NCBI RefSeq assembly: GCF_963678635.1
Contig: NC_087062.1
Coordinates: 79,051,200 to 79,115,199 of the forward strand
Direction of reading: 5' to 3'
DNA length: 64,000 nucleotides
From: Symsagittifera roscoffensis
Lineage: Eukaryota > Xenacoelomorpha > Acoela > Convolutidae
Of the stretch, positions 45,191 through 54,589 are shown one piece after another. The position numbers were made by a program, and so were the translations under genes. The notes under the pieces were generated by a model that saw only the letters and a list, made by a program, of their open reading frames with translations, was not told where the DNA came from and made no database searches. Numbering within the stretch: position 1 is the stretch's first letter; every line of letters starts with the position of its first letter.

Positions 45191-48100
45191 TCATCTCGCA
45201 CTCTTCGCCTTGGAGGTACTGCACCCTGAAGTACTAGATACGGCAAACTGTCTCAACAGTTCCTCTTCATCATCGGAGCTAATCACAATCTCCTCCCAAG
45301 CCTTCAGCTGCTCGTAGGATCGCATCCATTCTCTTTGCTCTTGCAACCTCTTTGCTTGGTTGGGTAGTGCCTTCACCCTAGATTCCCGGTTCAAACAAAA
45401 GGAGTTGTGCAGGCTCAAGCTCACGTTCTTCGCCAGGTCCTCCTCTAGTATCGATTCCCTCGCCTTGGTATTGTCTCTAGACATCTTACCCACTCTCTTC
45501 CATCCTGTCGTGATTGCATTACGATGGGTTAACAGGGGTCTCTTGAAAGCTTCCGGCCCAATCTCGGCCTGGAACTGTCGATACTCCTTTTGATGTTTTC
45601 TCATGTGATCTTTCGTTGTCATGTACAACCAGGACGTCAGCGTCGCCCGAAACCATGGGAAATACCTCAAACGGTTCCAGACATGTCTGACTTCCGTTGG
45701 TATGGCGAATACCTTGCACGCAGTCTCAAACAACTCGAGTCTCCTACTGTAGTCTATCGCGTATATTGACTCTGCCGTTGGCGTCCCCGCTTCCCGATAC
45801 TTCGTTATATTCTCTTCTATCCATCTCAGAGCCAAGATCGTACTCACTACCAAGATCGTCACCTTCTGTCGGTGATCCGGTAGTCCGATCGACCGGATTT
45901 CTTCCATATCCCACACCAGGCAAAGGTTCTTGTGATCTGGATACCACACCGTTTGCGCTAAACAGTGGCATGGGCATTCTCCATGGGTGATTTCAATGCA
46001 CCTGAGGTTACGCTCCCCCGAGGCTTCCAAGAGAGGCTCAAGCTCCATCATTTTCTCATGCATCGTGTCGTTATCTTCCAGGTTTGGAGCACTTCCCACA
46101 GGTTTTCCGATCACGTTTTGTCTCTCGTGATCGCTTGTGTTCTCTCTCTCCAACTTCAAAAGTTCTTCTCCCCAGATTTCACTCAAGTCATCTCTCAATT
46201 CTTTTGGTACTGTCCCTCTGATTTTTCTCAAATACTTGTGCGAGTGATGCGATATCCGAGCCAACCTCACGCACTTGGGCACTGAGAAGGCCTTGTCCAC
46301 CAGTACTCTCTGGCTGGATGCTTCCACCATCACCATGTGCAGTGGGTAGTGACTTCCGCACAAGTTGGCCATCATTGACCCTATCAGCGATTTCGCGTTC
46401 AATGGCAAGCCATAAGCTTCGCTCATGGGAAATCCCATTTCCGCCTCGAGACCAACCTTCCAGCTCCGGATGTGTTTTTGAGTCACCTGCAACACCCCGG
46501 GCCATGATTCTACGCTCAACGCCGTCACTAAATGATGTTCAGATTCTAGTCTTTCCAGTGACTGCAGACTACACATTCTCGAGAAGAATCCGAGAGCTGT
46601 CGCTATATTCACCGTGGTTCTCGCGTAACACTCCGCTACTATTTGCACTTCACTTTTCTCCCTTTCTGTTATGTCTTCGAACCAAGTGACCAGGTCTTCT
46701 TTTTGAAATGACAGTATTCTAACGCATGACCGTCCATCGCAGGTGTGCTCTCCGTTTCCACACGTCGAATCCAGACAGCTACCCGGCTCCAATTTCTTTG
46801 CTGACCCGGGATTACTAGTCTTTTCGCCTGGCTCTTGCATCTGAGGTGAAATTAGCTTATGCAGCACACTCAACTTTGCCAGATCTTCATCTTCCGTTGG
46901 TGCTAACCTCACTCGCTCGGTGGTTTCTTCGATCAGACTCGCGTGGGGATGTGAACACCAGGAGGGTCTTAATAGCTTCCATACAAGTCCCAGGTTCGTG
47001 GTTAACAAGCCATTTCCATCGCCCATGTTCACTTCAACTCTCTTGTTTGAATGCGGTATGCTCACCACCTCTGGTGTTTTCTCAAGAATCAGGCCCAAGC
47101 TCGGCCCCTCTTTTTCCACCGCGTCTATTTCCATCATTCTTTCTGTCCAAAACTTCAGTAGCTCCGCTACCTCATGGTTCCTGTGGGCGCCTCCAGCTTC
47201 CGAGTCTAAGAAGGGGTTGTAGGCCATTCCCATCACTCCAGACACATATTGGTATTCCCCCTTCTCGCTGATTCTCGAGTACTGCTCTGACGAGGCCAGG
47301 TTACGGTGAACATCATGTTCTTCTTCGAACTTCTTATTATAAAACCTCCGTACCTCGTCTAGCTTCCTATGGTTCTCTAGGGATAGTCTGGAACCCTCTT
47401 CCTTTTCTATTCCTGTGCTCTGATACACGTTCAAGATGACCGTTGAGACTCTTTTTTCCATGGTTTTGCTTACGCTTGCTCTCTGTTGGCATGCCAGGAT
47501 GGTGCTATCAGACATCATCGACATTATCCATCTCAAGAAACACGTGGCATCCTTTCTTCTGGCCAGGCTCAAGCCTGAGTTGTCCCTGGCTACGTGTTGC
47601 ATCAGTGCCTGATACACATCTAGCTTCTTGCTTCCCAACTTCAGCCTGTCATACGAGGTCAGTGTTTCCAACTCTATCCCCACCAGACTCCAGGTGAACA
47701 TTAATTGTCCTGCAGTTCTAACGAAGGGATTCGCCATTAATGGTGGTGCTGATGAGGGTGTCCTCATTGCTTCTTCAAAATGATCCTTCAACAAACTCTG
47801 CCAGGACCTCTTCAGATGATTTGTCATTTCTATTCTATTAACCTCGGCCTTTTGCTGGGTGGCCCAATTACGTCGCTTGCGAGCTACTCCACTGTCCAAC
47901 TTCTTCCAGCAGTCCTCCATTTCTTTCAATGTTTCAAGGGCCACCCACCACGTCCGGGAGGTGTTCCTCGTCTTGTTCCTTTCCAATGGATCACTTGTCA
48001 CTCGCTTGCCCGTGGCCTGGTGTGCCTTCGAGATCCATTCTTTGCCGACATCTACTTCCCATGTCTGTCCATTCGTTGAACCTCTCTTCACGTTTATCTT

Positions 48101-48382
48101 CTGAGGCTTGAAGTCTTCCTCCGATGTCGAACTGGTGGAAACCTCTATTTCCCTCTCTACTTCAAGTGGTCTTCTGAGCTCCGAGCTGCTCTTGTATGCC
48201 GCCGTCTTGCATCGAGCCAAAACCATGGGCGCCGTCTCTGTCAAGTTTCCTTCCGAAACAGCATCCACTGAAGGACTACCCAATCCTTCCACTTCTCTCT
48301 TCCTCTTGCGAGTCTTCACATCTCTACTTGAGGGTGTTGTGGCTACCATCACTGATTCGACCTCTCCATCCACTCCTTCCAA
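45191..48382 (-). CDS. Element A ORF5: large accessory protein of unknown function
   Basis: 1,063 codons, overlapping the end of ORF4 by 59 nt in a different frame. The N-terminus carries a basic nuclear-localisation-like cluster (KTRKRKR, residues 23-29) and a Ser/Glu-rich stretch. Around residues 530-555 a cysteine cluster spaced C-x4-C-x5-C-x4-C could bind zinc, and a second Cys/His group (HGECPCHC) lies further on. The C-terminus is acidic (SSDDEEELL) then Ser/Lys-rich. No transmembrane segment, signal peptide or recognised domain, so it does not look like an envelope protein. The B remnant differs mainly by synonymous and conservative changes, which suggests selection on the protein before B was disabled. 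Function not assigned. Confidence 0.8.
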   Translation of the reverse strand: MEGVDGEVESVMVATTPSSRDVKTRKRKREVEGLGSPSVDAVSEGNLTETAPMVLARCKTAAYKSSSELRRPLEVEREIEVSTSSTSEEDFKPQKINVKRGSTNGQTWEVDVGKEWISKAHQATGKRVTSDPLERNKTRNTSRTWWVALETLKEMEDCWKKLDSGVARKRRNWATQQKAEVNRIEMTNHLKRSWQSLLKDHFEEAMRTPSSAPPLMANPFVRTAGQLMFTWSLVGIELETLTSYDRLKLGSKKLDVYQALMQHVARDNSGLSLARRKDATCFLRWIMSMMSDSTILACQQRASVSKTMEKRVSTVILNVYQSTGIEKEEGSRLSLENHRKLDEVRRFYNKKFEEEHDVHRNLASSEQYSRISEKGEYQYVSGVMGMAYNPFLDSEAGGAHRNHEVAELLKFWTERMMEIDAVEKEGPSLGLILEKTPEVVSIPHSNKRVEVNMGDGNGLLTTNLGLVWKLLRPSWCSHPHASLIEETTERVRLAPTEDEDLAKLSVLHKLISPQMQEPGEKTSNPGSAKKLEPGSCLDSTCGNGEHTCDGRSCVRILSFQKEDLVTWFEDITEREKSEVQIVAECYARTTVNIATALGFFSRMCSLQSLERLESEHHLVTALSVESWPGVLQVTQKHIRSWKVGLEAEMGFPMSEAYGLPLNAKSLIGSMMANLCGSHYPLHMVMVEASSQRVLVDKAFSVPKCVRLARISHHSHKYLRKIRGTVPKELRDDLSEIWGEELLKLERENTSDHERQNVIGKPVGSAPNLEDNDTMHEKMMELEPLLEASGERNLRCIEITHGECPCHCLAQTVWYPDHKNLCLVWDMEEIRSIGLPDHRQKVTILVVSTILALRWIEENITKYREAGTPTAESIYAIDYSRRLELFETACKVFAIPTEVRHVWNRLRYFPWFRATLTSWLYMTTKDHMRKHQKEYRQFQAEIGPEAFKRPLLTHRNAITTGWKRVGKMSRDNTKARESILEEDLAKNVSLSLHNSFCLNRESRVKALPNQAKRLQEQREWMRSYEQLKAWEEIVISSDDEEELLRQFAVSSTSGCSTSKAKSAR

Positions 48383-50378
48383 CTCTTGCCTCCCCCCCTG
48401 CTCGAGCCTTAAGGATATTAGTACTTTTTATCATATTACTAGTCCCAACCTTATCCCTTTTTATATCATCAACCATTTTATCTACAGTTTTTTGTCTCCG
48501 AGTAGAGCTGTCCTCACATTTTTCTTCTCTAGTCTTCGATCGTGAATTCCTCAGCTCTACCAGCTTGCTCAGTAGCTCTTTTCTCGCCTTCTCATCCAGG
48601 CCCGTTCCTATCAGAAGCGGTTCTCCAAATCTTACGGCTGTGTCCCACAGTTCCTCCTTGAATTTGTCCAGCGTCGTCTCGCTGCCCACTTCTTGATTGA
48701 ATTCTTCCAAGAACTCCTGCCAAGCATCGTCCTTCAGTGATCCCAGGAATATGTCCCTGTTCCCTTCGAAAGTGTTCTTTTCCCTTTCCTCCGAGCTCAA
48801 GAGTATCATCCCCATATTGAAGGTCTCACTTGCCAATGGCAATTCCAGATCCTTCCGGGGGGACGGAATCAGGGGTGGTGTGGCAGTATCTGCCCAATTC
48901 TCCTCGCTCAAGTCTTTCAACAGCTCTTGAGTGGTGAGCTCCTCCCCTGATGGCCCTGGTTCAGGCGTATTCCCCGCTTCCATGTCTTCACCGGCTTCAC
49001 TGAGAGTTTCATCCATACTCTCTTCTTCTGACTCATGTCTCCTTCTCTCGAGAATTTTCTTAAATCGGTCCTCGACGGGTCCGCTCCTCTTGTCTCCAGG
49101 CGTGTCCACGGACAGTGGTGATGGTGTCGTAGGATCCAGCTTTTTGTATTCCGTCAGTGCTACATGCAGTTGACCTGCTGCATCTAGTTCTGTTCCCTCC
49201 TGTCTTATTTCCACCTGTTCCAAGCCATAGGGTGCCTTATATTTTCTCGTGGAAAATTTCATGTCGTCCACCAATGCGACGTGCCCCTCCATCACGATCA
49301 TCCTGCCATCATCCCATATGGGTAACATGTTCTCAAGTCCCTCCTTCTCTAGAGTTCTCAAGACCTTCCGCACCTCATACCCTGGGGGCTGCGAACCTCT
49401 ACTCTTTTTCGCTTGCGTCGTCCACGAATTTACCTTCATCTCGCTGGTATGGAAGTAGACCGCCGCCGTGTAGCCAATGAACAGGGGGTCCCAGCCATCA
49501 GTGAAATCCTTCTGCATTTCCTCCGTCGTCATCCTCGCCATTATGGAGGGAACTACCAAGGGACTACTCATTCCTAAGGTCATCCTCCTGACTATTGGGA
49601 ACTCAGGCATGGTGGCTGGGAGGATTTTTTTCTCCATTATGGTCTCCAGCTCCCTCTTCGCCAGTGCGAAGCACTCCTTCCAGGCAGGAATTCTCAAGAT
49701 TTCTCGTCCGTCCGCCGTCAATGGGTTCAAGTTCCAGAATTTGGGATACATTTCGATGGGACCCTCTCGCTTGCCTCCCATTCTACATTGCATTTGCCCC
49801 CTGAAGTTGTACACTATTAGCTCGGCATCTTTCACCTTTCCAAAGAGTACCGTGTTGCTCATTCGCCCTCTGAGCACCTCCTGCTGACACCAATTTAACG
49901 CCGTCCCATCCAGTATACTGATAAGACTCAAGTGCGTTACAGAGTGACGATACGTTGTCACCAGGGGGTCTGGGAACGCGTACGTCACTGCTGGACCATA
50001 AATGCAGGTCACCACCTCCTCTAGGCCCCGGATTATCCCCATTGGGTCCGACCTCATTGCCAGGCATAGGTCCGTCAGCAGAGGCATCCCTCTGTTCGTC
50101 TTCTTCCATTCTTCTCTCGAAGTTGGATTCTCATCTTCACCCGTCATGTGCCGATTTTGCATCATGAGGTATTGTACTAGCAACGTCTTCAACCCTGCGG
50201 CACACTTGTAGGAGCTGGTTTCAATGCTCGTGTGGACTCTCCCCATAGACAGAGGCTCTCCATATTCCATTAATCGATGAAACGACACCAATTCCCCATG
50301 GGTCAAGAGTACTAGTGCCAGGTACCCATCAACTCGAAGTGTCTCCACTCCCCGACTAAACATGTATGCTGGGCCCAT
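48324..50378 (-). CDS. Element A ORF4: accessory protein of unknown function, in frame with ORF3
   Basis: The frame is open from directly after the ORF3 UAG (50,388-50,390). The first ATG is at 50,378, three codons later, giving about 684 residues. The first 400 residues look globular, with a Met/Cys-containing core. Residues from about 440 are acidic, Pro/Ser/Thr-rich and probably disordered; the C-terminal tail is basic. No known domain. It may be made from its own start, by UAG readthrough as an ORF3-ORF4 fusion of about 1,518 residues, or the UAG may be a mutation in what was one ORF. The 3' end overlaps ORF5 by 59 nt. Confidence 0.75.
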   Translation of the reverse strand: MGPAYMFSRGVETLRVDGYLALVLLTHGELVSFHRLMEYGEPLSMGRVHTSIETSSYKCAAGLKTLLVQYLMMQNRHMTGEDENPTSREEWKKTNRGMPLLTDLCLAMRSDPMGIIRGLEEVVTCIYGPAVTYAFPDPLVTTYRHSVTHLSLISILDGTALNWCQQEVLRGRMSNTVLFGKVKDAELIVYNFRGQMQCRMGGKREGPIEMYPKFWNLNPLTADGREILRIPAWKECFALAKRELETIMEKKILPATMPEFPIVRRMTLGMSSPLVVPSIMARMTTEEMQKDFTDGWDPLFIGYTAAVYFHTSEMKVNSWTTQAKKSRGSQPPGYEVRKVLRTLEKEGLENMLPIWDDGRMIVMEGHVALVDDMKFSTRKYKAPYGLEQVEIRQEGTELDAAGQLHVALTEYKKLDPTTPSPLSVDTPGDKRSGPVEDRFKKILERRRHESEEESMDETLSEAGEDMEAGNTPEPGPSGEELTTQELLKDLSEENWADTATPPLIPSPRKDLELPLASETFNMGMILLSSEEREKNTFEGNRDIFLGSLKDDAWQEFLEEFNQEVGSETTLDKFKEELWDTAVRFGEPLLIGTGLDEKARKELLSKLVELRNSRSKTREEKCEDSSTRRQKTVDKMVDDIKRDKVGTSNMIKSTNILKARAGGEARVGRSGWRGRISDGSHNTLK

Positions 50379-50387
50379 GTTGAACAA

Positions 50388-52883
50388 CTATCTGGGGTAG
50401 ACCAAATACAGGGCCAAGAGCAGGCTGATGGGCATGCCCAGTATCTCCTGCACGAAGGCTCCAAAGATAGTCGCCGTGGTACCGAATATTCCTGCCAAGA
50501 ATTCCTTCTCCCAGCAAGGACTCAAGAACTTGAGAATCTCGTAATCCCTCCTAGTCTTCAATTCGCCTTTGGCGTGCTCTCTCCAGAACCCTCCAATCGT
50601 CACTTCATTGGCGGCCGAGACAAATCTAGCCACCGTCATGTCTCTTGTTTCGGCCAGCTCCAGTTGTTTCTCCAGAAAACTCCAGACTTGTTTCACGAGG
50701 GGTGGTGCTTCCTCCCTTGTCTTATTCGTGGCGTTCTCCAGCCTTGGTGTCAAAAATGGCCACCAGCCATTCTCTTGAGTCAAACGATATTTCATCGATT
50801 CTAATTGCTTTTCCGTCTCGGCCACATTTCTTCTCTCGTTACTGGGACCTCTAGACCTGCTGGTGGAGTTTGTGATCTTCACATCCATACTCCGAAACCA
50901 CAAGCTGGCCGTTAATTTGCTTATCGCCGGGTGATCGTCCCCGATGACTGGGCTGAACTTGAGTTGCCTGGCAAAGTTCGATATCTCTAGCAAGAGCACC
51001 TCGTCTAATACGATCAGGATGTTGGCTAGTCCATAAAAGCCCCTCAGTGCATGAGATATGTCCGCCCATGCCGCCGCCAATTCTGACTTGCGAAGCCTCA
51101 GGTTCGATGGCTCCAACTCCCGATTAGGAGCTGCCATTAGAATCTGCCATTCATTCCCTTCTGCTATCAGGATCAAGACCGCGTACACGAACTGTAGGGC
51201 GGGTGGCATATTCGCGTATCCAGGGGATGTGGTAAACACCACCTTCGTCTTGGACCCGAATCTCGAGACAACATTCTCTTGCACTTCATTCATCGCCGCA
51301 AACAACGCTTGAATGGCTTCCCATATCTTCCTCGATGTCGGAATTTCATCGCCCTTTAGTTGCTCAAGAAGTCCCATCGCGTGCAGGTGATCATTCATTC
51401 CTGCAAACAACAGCAGCTCAGGTTCACAGGGCATCTCCGACTTTATTGCCACCACCAGAGTTAACATCTGATTTAATTCAGCTCCTGGCAGAGAGTATAT
51501 CAAAGTCTCCGGCCAGAACAACTTGGGAGACGTTCCTTCGAAGTCTGATCCCGCCACAATGACTACTCTCGCAGCAGCTGGATCTGCTCTATCATAAACT
51601 GCCAGGGTTTTGGCCAGCTGGGTACTCCCACAGGGCTTCCCGTACCTGGGATCTTCCGCCAATTTCGAGCCTTCGTAAGCGGCATCTGGCAATCCCGTTC
51701 CTCCCGGATTGAGTAGCTTGTCTACCACCTTTAACTGTGCCGGGGTTGCCAACCTGATCCTGGCGATGCTAGTTCGGTGCTTGGGAGGTTCTGCTATAAG
51801 TCCAGGACTCCCCAGCAGCTTGAGAGGTCTGTAGTTAATGGGTCCCATGATCGCTTTTGTGGGAATTCCAGTCAGGTCTGTGGTCTCCATCAACTTCGCT
51901 CTCGAGAAGTGCGCCTCATGAGCTTTCAACCAGTCCACGCAATGATGCCTATTCAAATCCTCGTGTGACACTCGTTCGATCCCCAGGGTTTCCGCCAATT
52001 CTTGCCTGCATTCCAAACTCTCTAGATCCAGTTCTTTCACCTTCTCAGGATATCTCAAGCGAGCGGTCTCCATAGACTTCTTTTCCCGTTTGCTCTCTGC
52101 CACTACCACTGAGGATATCGCCGAGCTTGGAGGTGTTGATGACGTCACCTCCTCAGACTCCATTGGCGTGGCACTCTGCAATCTGGTCTGGCTGCTCCTT
52201 GAACTGTCTCTAGTGTCAACTCTCGGTCCCAAGCGACCAGACAAGGCCCTTGAGGCAAGGAATGGTGGGTTCGGAGGTGGTCCTAATGTGAATTGGGCTG
52301 TCTCTAGCAGATCCGCCTCCAGCGCGTTTATGTGTTCTTGGAAGAAGTCGTTTAGCCACTCTGCTCCCCTCGGTCTATCAAAATGGATTCCATCACTGGA
52401 GGTGTCTTCAGGGAATCCCTCTTTCTCCATGCGCTCTGCCACGTCCAACAGTCTGACAGGGAGCACACTCTTCCGGTGGATGTCTCTTATCACCTTGTTT
52501 AGGTTCCGCACCTTCTCGTTCATCTCCAAGGCGTGCTGATCAAACATCATGTTGTAGGGGACAGTACATATCGTCAACAGGATGGGGTCCATCTGAATCC
52601 TCAGTTCCTCAAGAAGGCAGCTCACCTTATCGTGCAGCCTTGTTATTTTCCTCGCTTCACCCCTTGATACATCGTTGGTCCCGAACATCAGGGTCACCGT
52701 GTATACTTTGGTCATCCCCAGCATTTCAAGCGTCGCCAACATCTGTGGCGTGGCAGCTCCAGCGAAACTCAAGATTCCCGTCTGCCAGTGCGATCGGATC
52801 CGGGTCAACACCCGCACCAGGCTGTCCCCTACGATTAGGTGAACCGCACCTTCTGGTACCCGGGGTGGCGCCAAGTACTGCAC
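50388..52883 (-). CDS. Element A ORF3: SGNH/GDSL hydrolase-like protein with a second SGNH-like domain
   Basis: 831 codons. Domain 1 (about residues 12-190) carries the full SGNH set: GDS at 19-21 (nucleophile Ser21), Gly42 in FAGAAT, GTND at 68-71, and DGIH at 164-167, so an active esterase/lipase or deacetylase is possible. Domain 2 (about 438-665) repeats the layout: a GSD at 445-447 in place of GDS, GMND at 495-498 and DDH at 649-651; its nucleophile position is uncertain and it may be inactive. The last 36 residues are hydrophobic and could insert in a membrane. ORF3 overlaps the end of ORF2 by 49 nt in the -1 frame and stops at UAG just before ORF4. SGNH domains are known in some LINE ORF1 proteins; I know of none in Ty3/gypsy elements. 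Confidence 0.8.
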   Translation of the reverse strand: MQYLAPPRVPEGAVHLIVGDSLVRVLTRIRSHWQTGILSFAGAATPQMLATLEMLGMTKVYTVTLMFGTNDVSRGEARKITRLHDKVSCLLEELRIQMDPILLTICTVPYNMMFDQHALEMNEKVRNLNKVIRDIHRKSVLPVRLLDVAERMEKEGFPEDTSSDGIHFDRPRGAEWLNDFFQEHINALEADLLETAQFTLGPPPNPPFLASRALSGRLGPRVDTRDSSRSSQTRLQSATPMESEEVTSSTPPSSAISSVVVAESKREKKSMETARLRYPEKVKELDLESLECRQELAETLGIERVSHEDLNRHHCVDWLKAHEAHFSRAKLMETTDLTGIPTKAIMGPINYRPLKLLGSPGLIAEPPKHRTSIARIRLATPAQLKVVDKLLNPGGTGLPDAAYEGSKLAEDPRYGKPCGSTQLAKTLAVYDRADPAAARVVIVAGSDFEGTSPKLFWPETLIYSLPGAELNQMLTLVVAIKSEMPCEPELLLFAGMNDHLHAMGLLEQLKGDEIPTSRKIWEAIQALFAAMNEVQENVVSRFGSKTKVVFTTSPGYANMPPALQFVYAVLILIAEGNEWQILMAAPNRELEPSNLRLRKSELAAAWADISHALRGFYGLANILIVLDEVLLLEISNFARQLKFSPVIGDDHPAISKLTASLWFRSMDVKITNSTSRSRGPSNERRNVAETEKQLESMKYRLTQENGWWPFLTPRLENATNKTREEAPPLVKQVWSFLEKQLELAETRDMTVARFVSAANEVTIGGFWREHAKGELKTRRDYEILKFLSPCWEKEFLAGIFGTTATIFGAFVQEILGMPISLLLALYLVYPR

Positions 52884-54070
52884 CCAGGCCGCATCATGAA
52901 AGCAGTCTCTCCTAGCTTTCTGCTCCGCACTCCAGTCCAGCCGATTGTGCCTGTGGTACTCCCCTCTGTATTCTTCTTATAACTCGAGATCACGACACTC
53001 CTAACCGGCTGTTCCCTCCACGTCGGGGGAAGCTCCGGTCTTGCCGAACTCTCACGACTCTTTTGTCGCAATCTCTCGCCCAGTTCTTTCAGACGCGATG
53101 AGCCGCCGCTCACCTGACTGTCACTCGAGGTCGAGGTTGGGGTATATCCCGGCAGCTCCACATCCATCAGTGGGCGTATGGGTTGCGTCTCTAGGCTACG
53201 CAAGGAAGACGTTGCGTCATTCGGTATCCAGACTTCCAACCCTTCACTCATGTGTTCTCGGGCCTCGCGGTCAAGGTTGAACCGTGCTCTTGCTCTGGGG
53301 GCTTCATCCACCTCCATACGTGACTCTGGCCTCGAGCTGGTGACCACTCGCTCCTTCGGCCTGGCTCCCTTCTGTGCATCAAGCTCGCGTTGTCGTTGTT
53401 CTATTCTGTCCAATTCCGACCTCAGTTGATCACGATTTGCGGCGTTCTCCCGCACCCTCAATTCCTGTTGATGTTCAGCTTTTTGTATCTCAAGCAACCT
53501 CAGAGCCTGGTCTCGCTCGTTGACCGCCTGGTCCCTTTCCAGCTGAACCTTCTCCCGATCCAGCTTTGCCTGATCCCGATCGAGGTTCGCCTTATTCCTT
53601 TCCTTCTGCGTCTTCTCGAGCTCTTTCTTTAGAACACCTAGATCCGGATATGCCTCGGTCGTCTGTTGCGTTCGTGACATCGATGGCACCCTACTCGAGC
53701 TCTGGCTTGTGGATCTTACTGTTGGCCTAGTCGGTAGTGGGAATTCCCCTGCGCCATATTCGGTATTGTTATTCAGGCCAGGATTCCTTGCCAAGTCAAA
53801 ACCCCTTACTCCTCCATCCACATTCCAAGACAACCATCTGGTCTGTTCTTGGTTCGATATTCCCTCGGTGGTGTAGCCGATCATCAAGACAGCCTCCGTT
53901 GCAGACTCCCTGCACTCACCCTGGTCCTCCAACTGGAGGATGGCATTCAGCATCACCGCCATTCTCTCGTCTATTTGGGTGTAGTCCAAGTCCCTCAGGC
54001 GTCTGTACAGCTCATCAAGAGTGGGCTTCTTCAGGGCCGCGGGCACGGATTTCCATAATCGGTCTGCCAT
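52835..54070 (-). CDS. Element A ORF2: coiled-coil accessory protein
   Basis: 411 codons from ATG at 54,070. Residues 1-80 form a predicted helical, globular-looking N-terminus; 110-140 are Ser/Pro-rich. Residues 143-235 are a strongly charged coiled coil with repeated LDRDQA/LERDQA-type heptads; the rest is Arg/Ser-rich and basic. This overall form (coiled coil plus basic tail) recalls RNA-binding or capsid-assembly proteins, but no domain is recognisable. It begins 520 nt after the end of ORF1, with a splice acceptor at 54,303 in between, and overlaps ORF3 by 49 nt. A -1 frameshift into ORF3 is geometrically possible; I saw no clear slippery site. Confidence 0.75.
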   Translation of the reverse strand: MADRLWKSVPAALKKPTLDELYRRLRDLDYTQIDERMAVMLNAILQLEDQGECRESATEAVLMIGYTTEGISNQEQTRWLSWNVDGGVRGFDLARNPGLNNNTEYGAGEFPLPTRPTVRSTSQSSSRVPSMSRTQQTTEAYPDLGVLKKELEKTQKERNKANLDRDQAKLDREKVQLERDQAVNERDQALRLLEIQKAEHQQELRVRENAANRDQLRSELDRIEQRQRELDAQKGARPKERVVTSSRPESRMEVDEAPRARARFNLDREAREHMSEGLEVWIPNDATSSLRSLETQPIRPLMDVELPGYTPTSTSSDSQVSGGSSRLKELGERLRQKSRESSARPELPPTWREQPVRSVVISSYKKNTEGSTTGTIGWTGVRSRKLGETAFMMRPGCSTWRHPGYQKVRFT

Positions 54071-54302
54071 TCTTCGTGACTTCGGGATGTATACAGGTAT
54101 GTGTTAACCAGCTCAAGAATTACCTTACCAGCTCAAGAATTACCTTACCGACTCAAGTATTACCCAACTCAAGAATTCTCTCGAAATGTTCCCTTGCAAA
54201 TACTTGCCGTAAGTGCCGATTATCGCGAGTTCAACCAAGGTTTCTCTCTCTGTTTCTCGCTTGAGTATAGTTGGATTTTCAACTTTGTTTTTCAAACTTG
54301 AT

Positions 54303-54304
54303 CT
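54303..54304 (-). promoter_or_regulatory. Candidate splice acceptor upstream of ORF2
   Basis: The sense strand reads ATGCTTTCTGTTTTCAG|ATC. The polypyrimidine tract and CAG are the same type as the host introns here. It lies between the ORF1 stop (54,590) and the ORF2 ATG (54,070). Together with the LTR donor it would create a subgenomic RNA starting with ORF2, as retroviruses do for env. It is deleted in B. Confidence 0.5.
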
Positions 54305-54589
54305 GAAAACAGAAAGCATATTGAAACTTGACATGTCATGTTCCTAACCTAGAGACCCCCCTTTTACCAGTAAGGTTAAAATCTTATCATTTTCATATCA
54401 CTTAAAACAATTCAATTGGAATTCCCTTAAAAGCATGCAGATTCATTTTATGTTTTAGCACCGTTAACTCGTTTTAAAATTTAATTGTCATGCCAATCAT
54501 ATCTTAAGATCCCTTTACCTGCGCCGCACCCCAGTACCTAACTCAAGACTCCTCCCTCACACCCGACTCGATACCCCCATGTACCCGAC

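Noticed and set aside
45191-52883. Envelope glycoprotein among ORF2-ORF5
   Set aside because: No signal peptide, no internal fusion-peptide/transmembrane arrangement and no glycoprotein cysteine pattern. The only hydrophobic tail is at the end of the SGNH protein.
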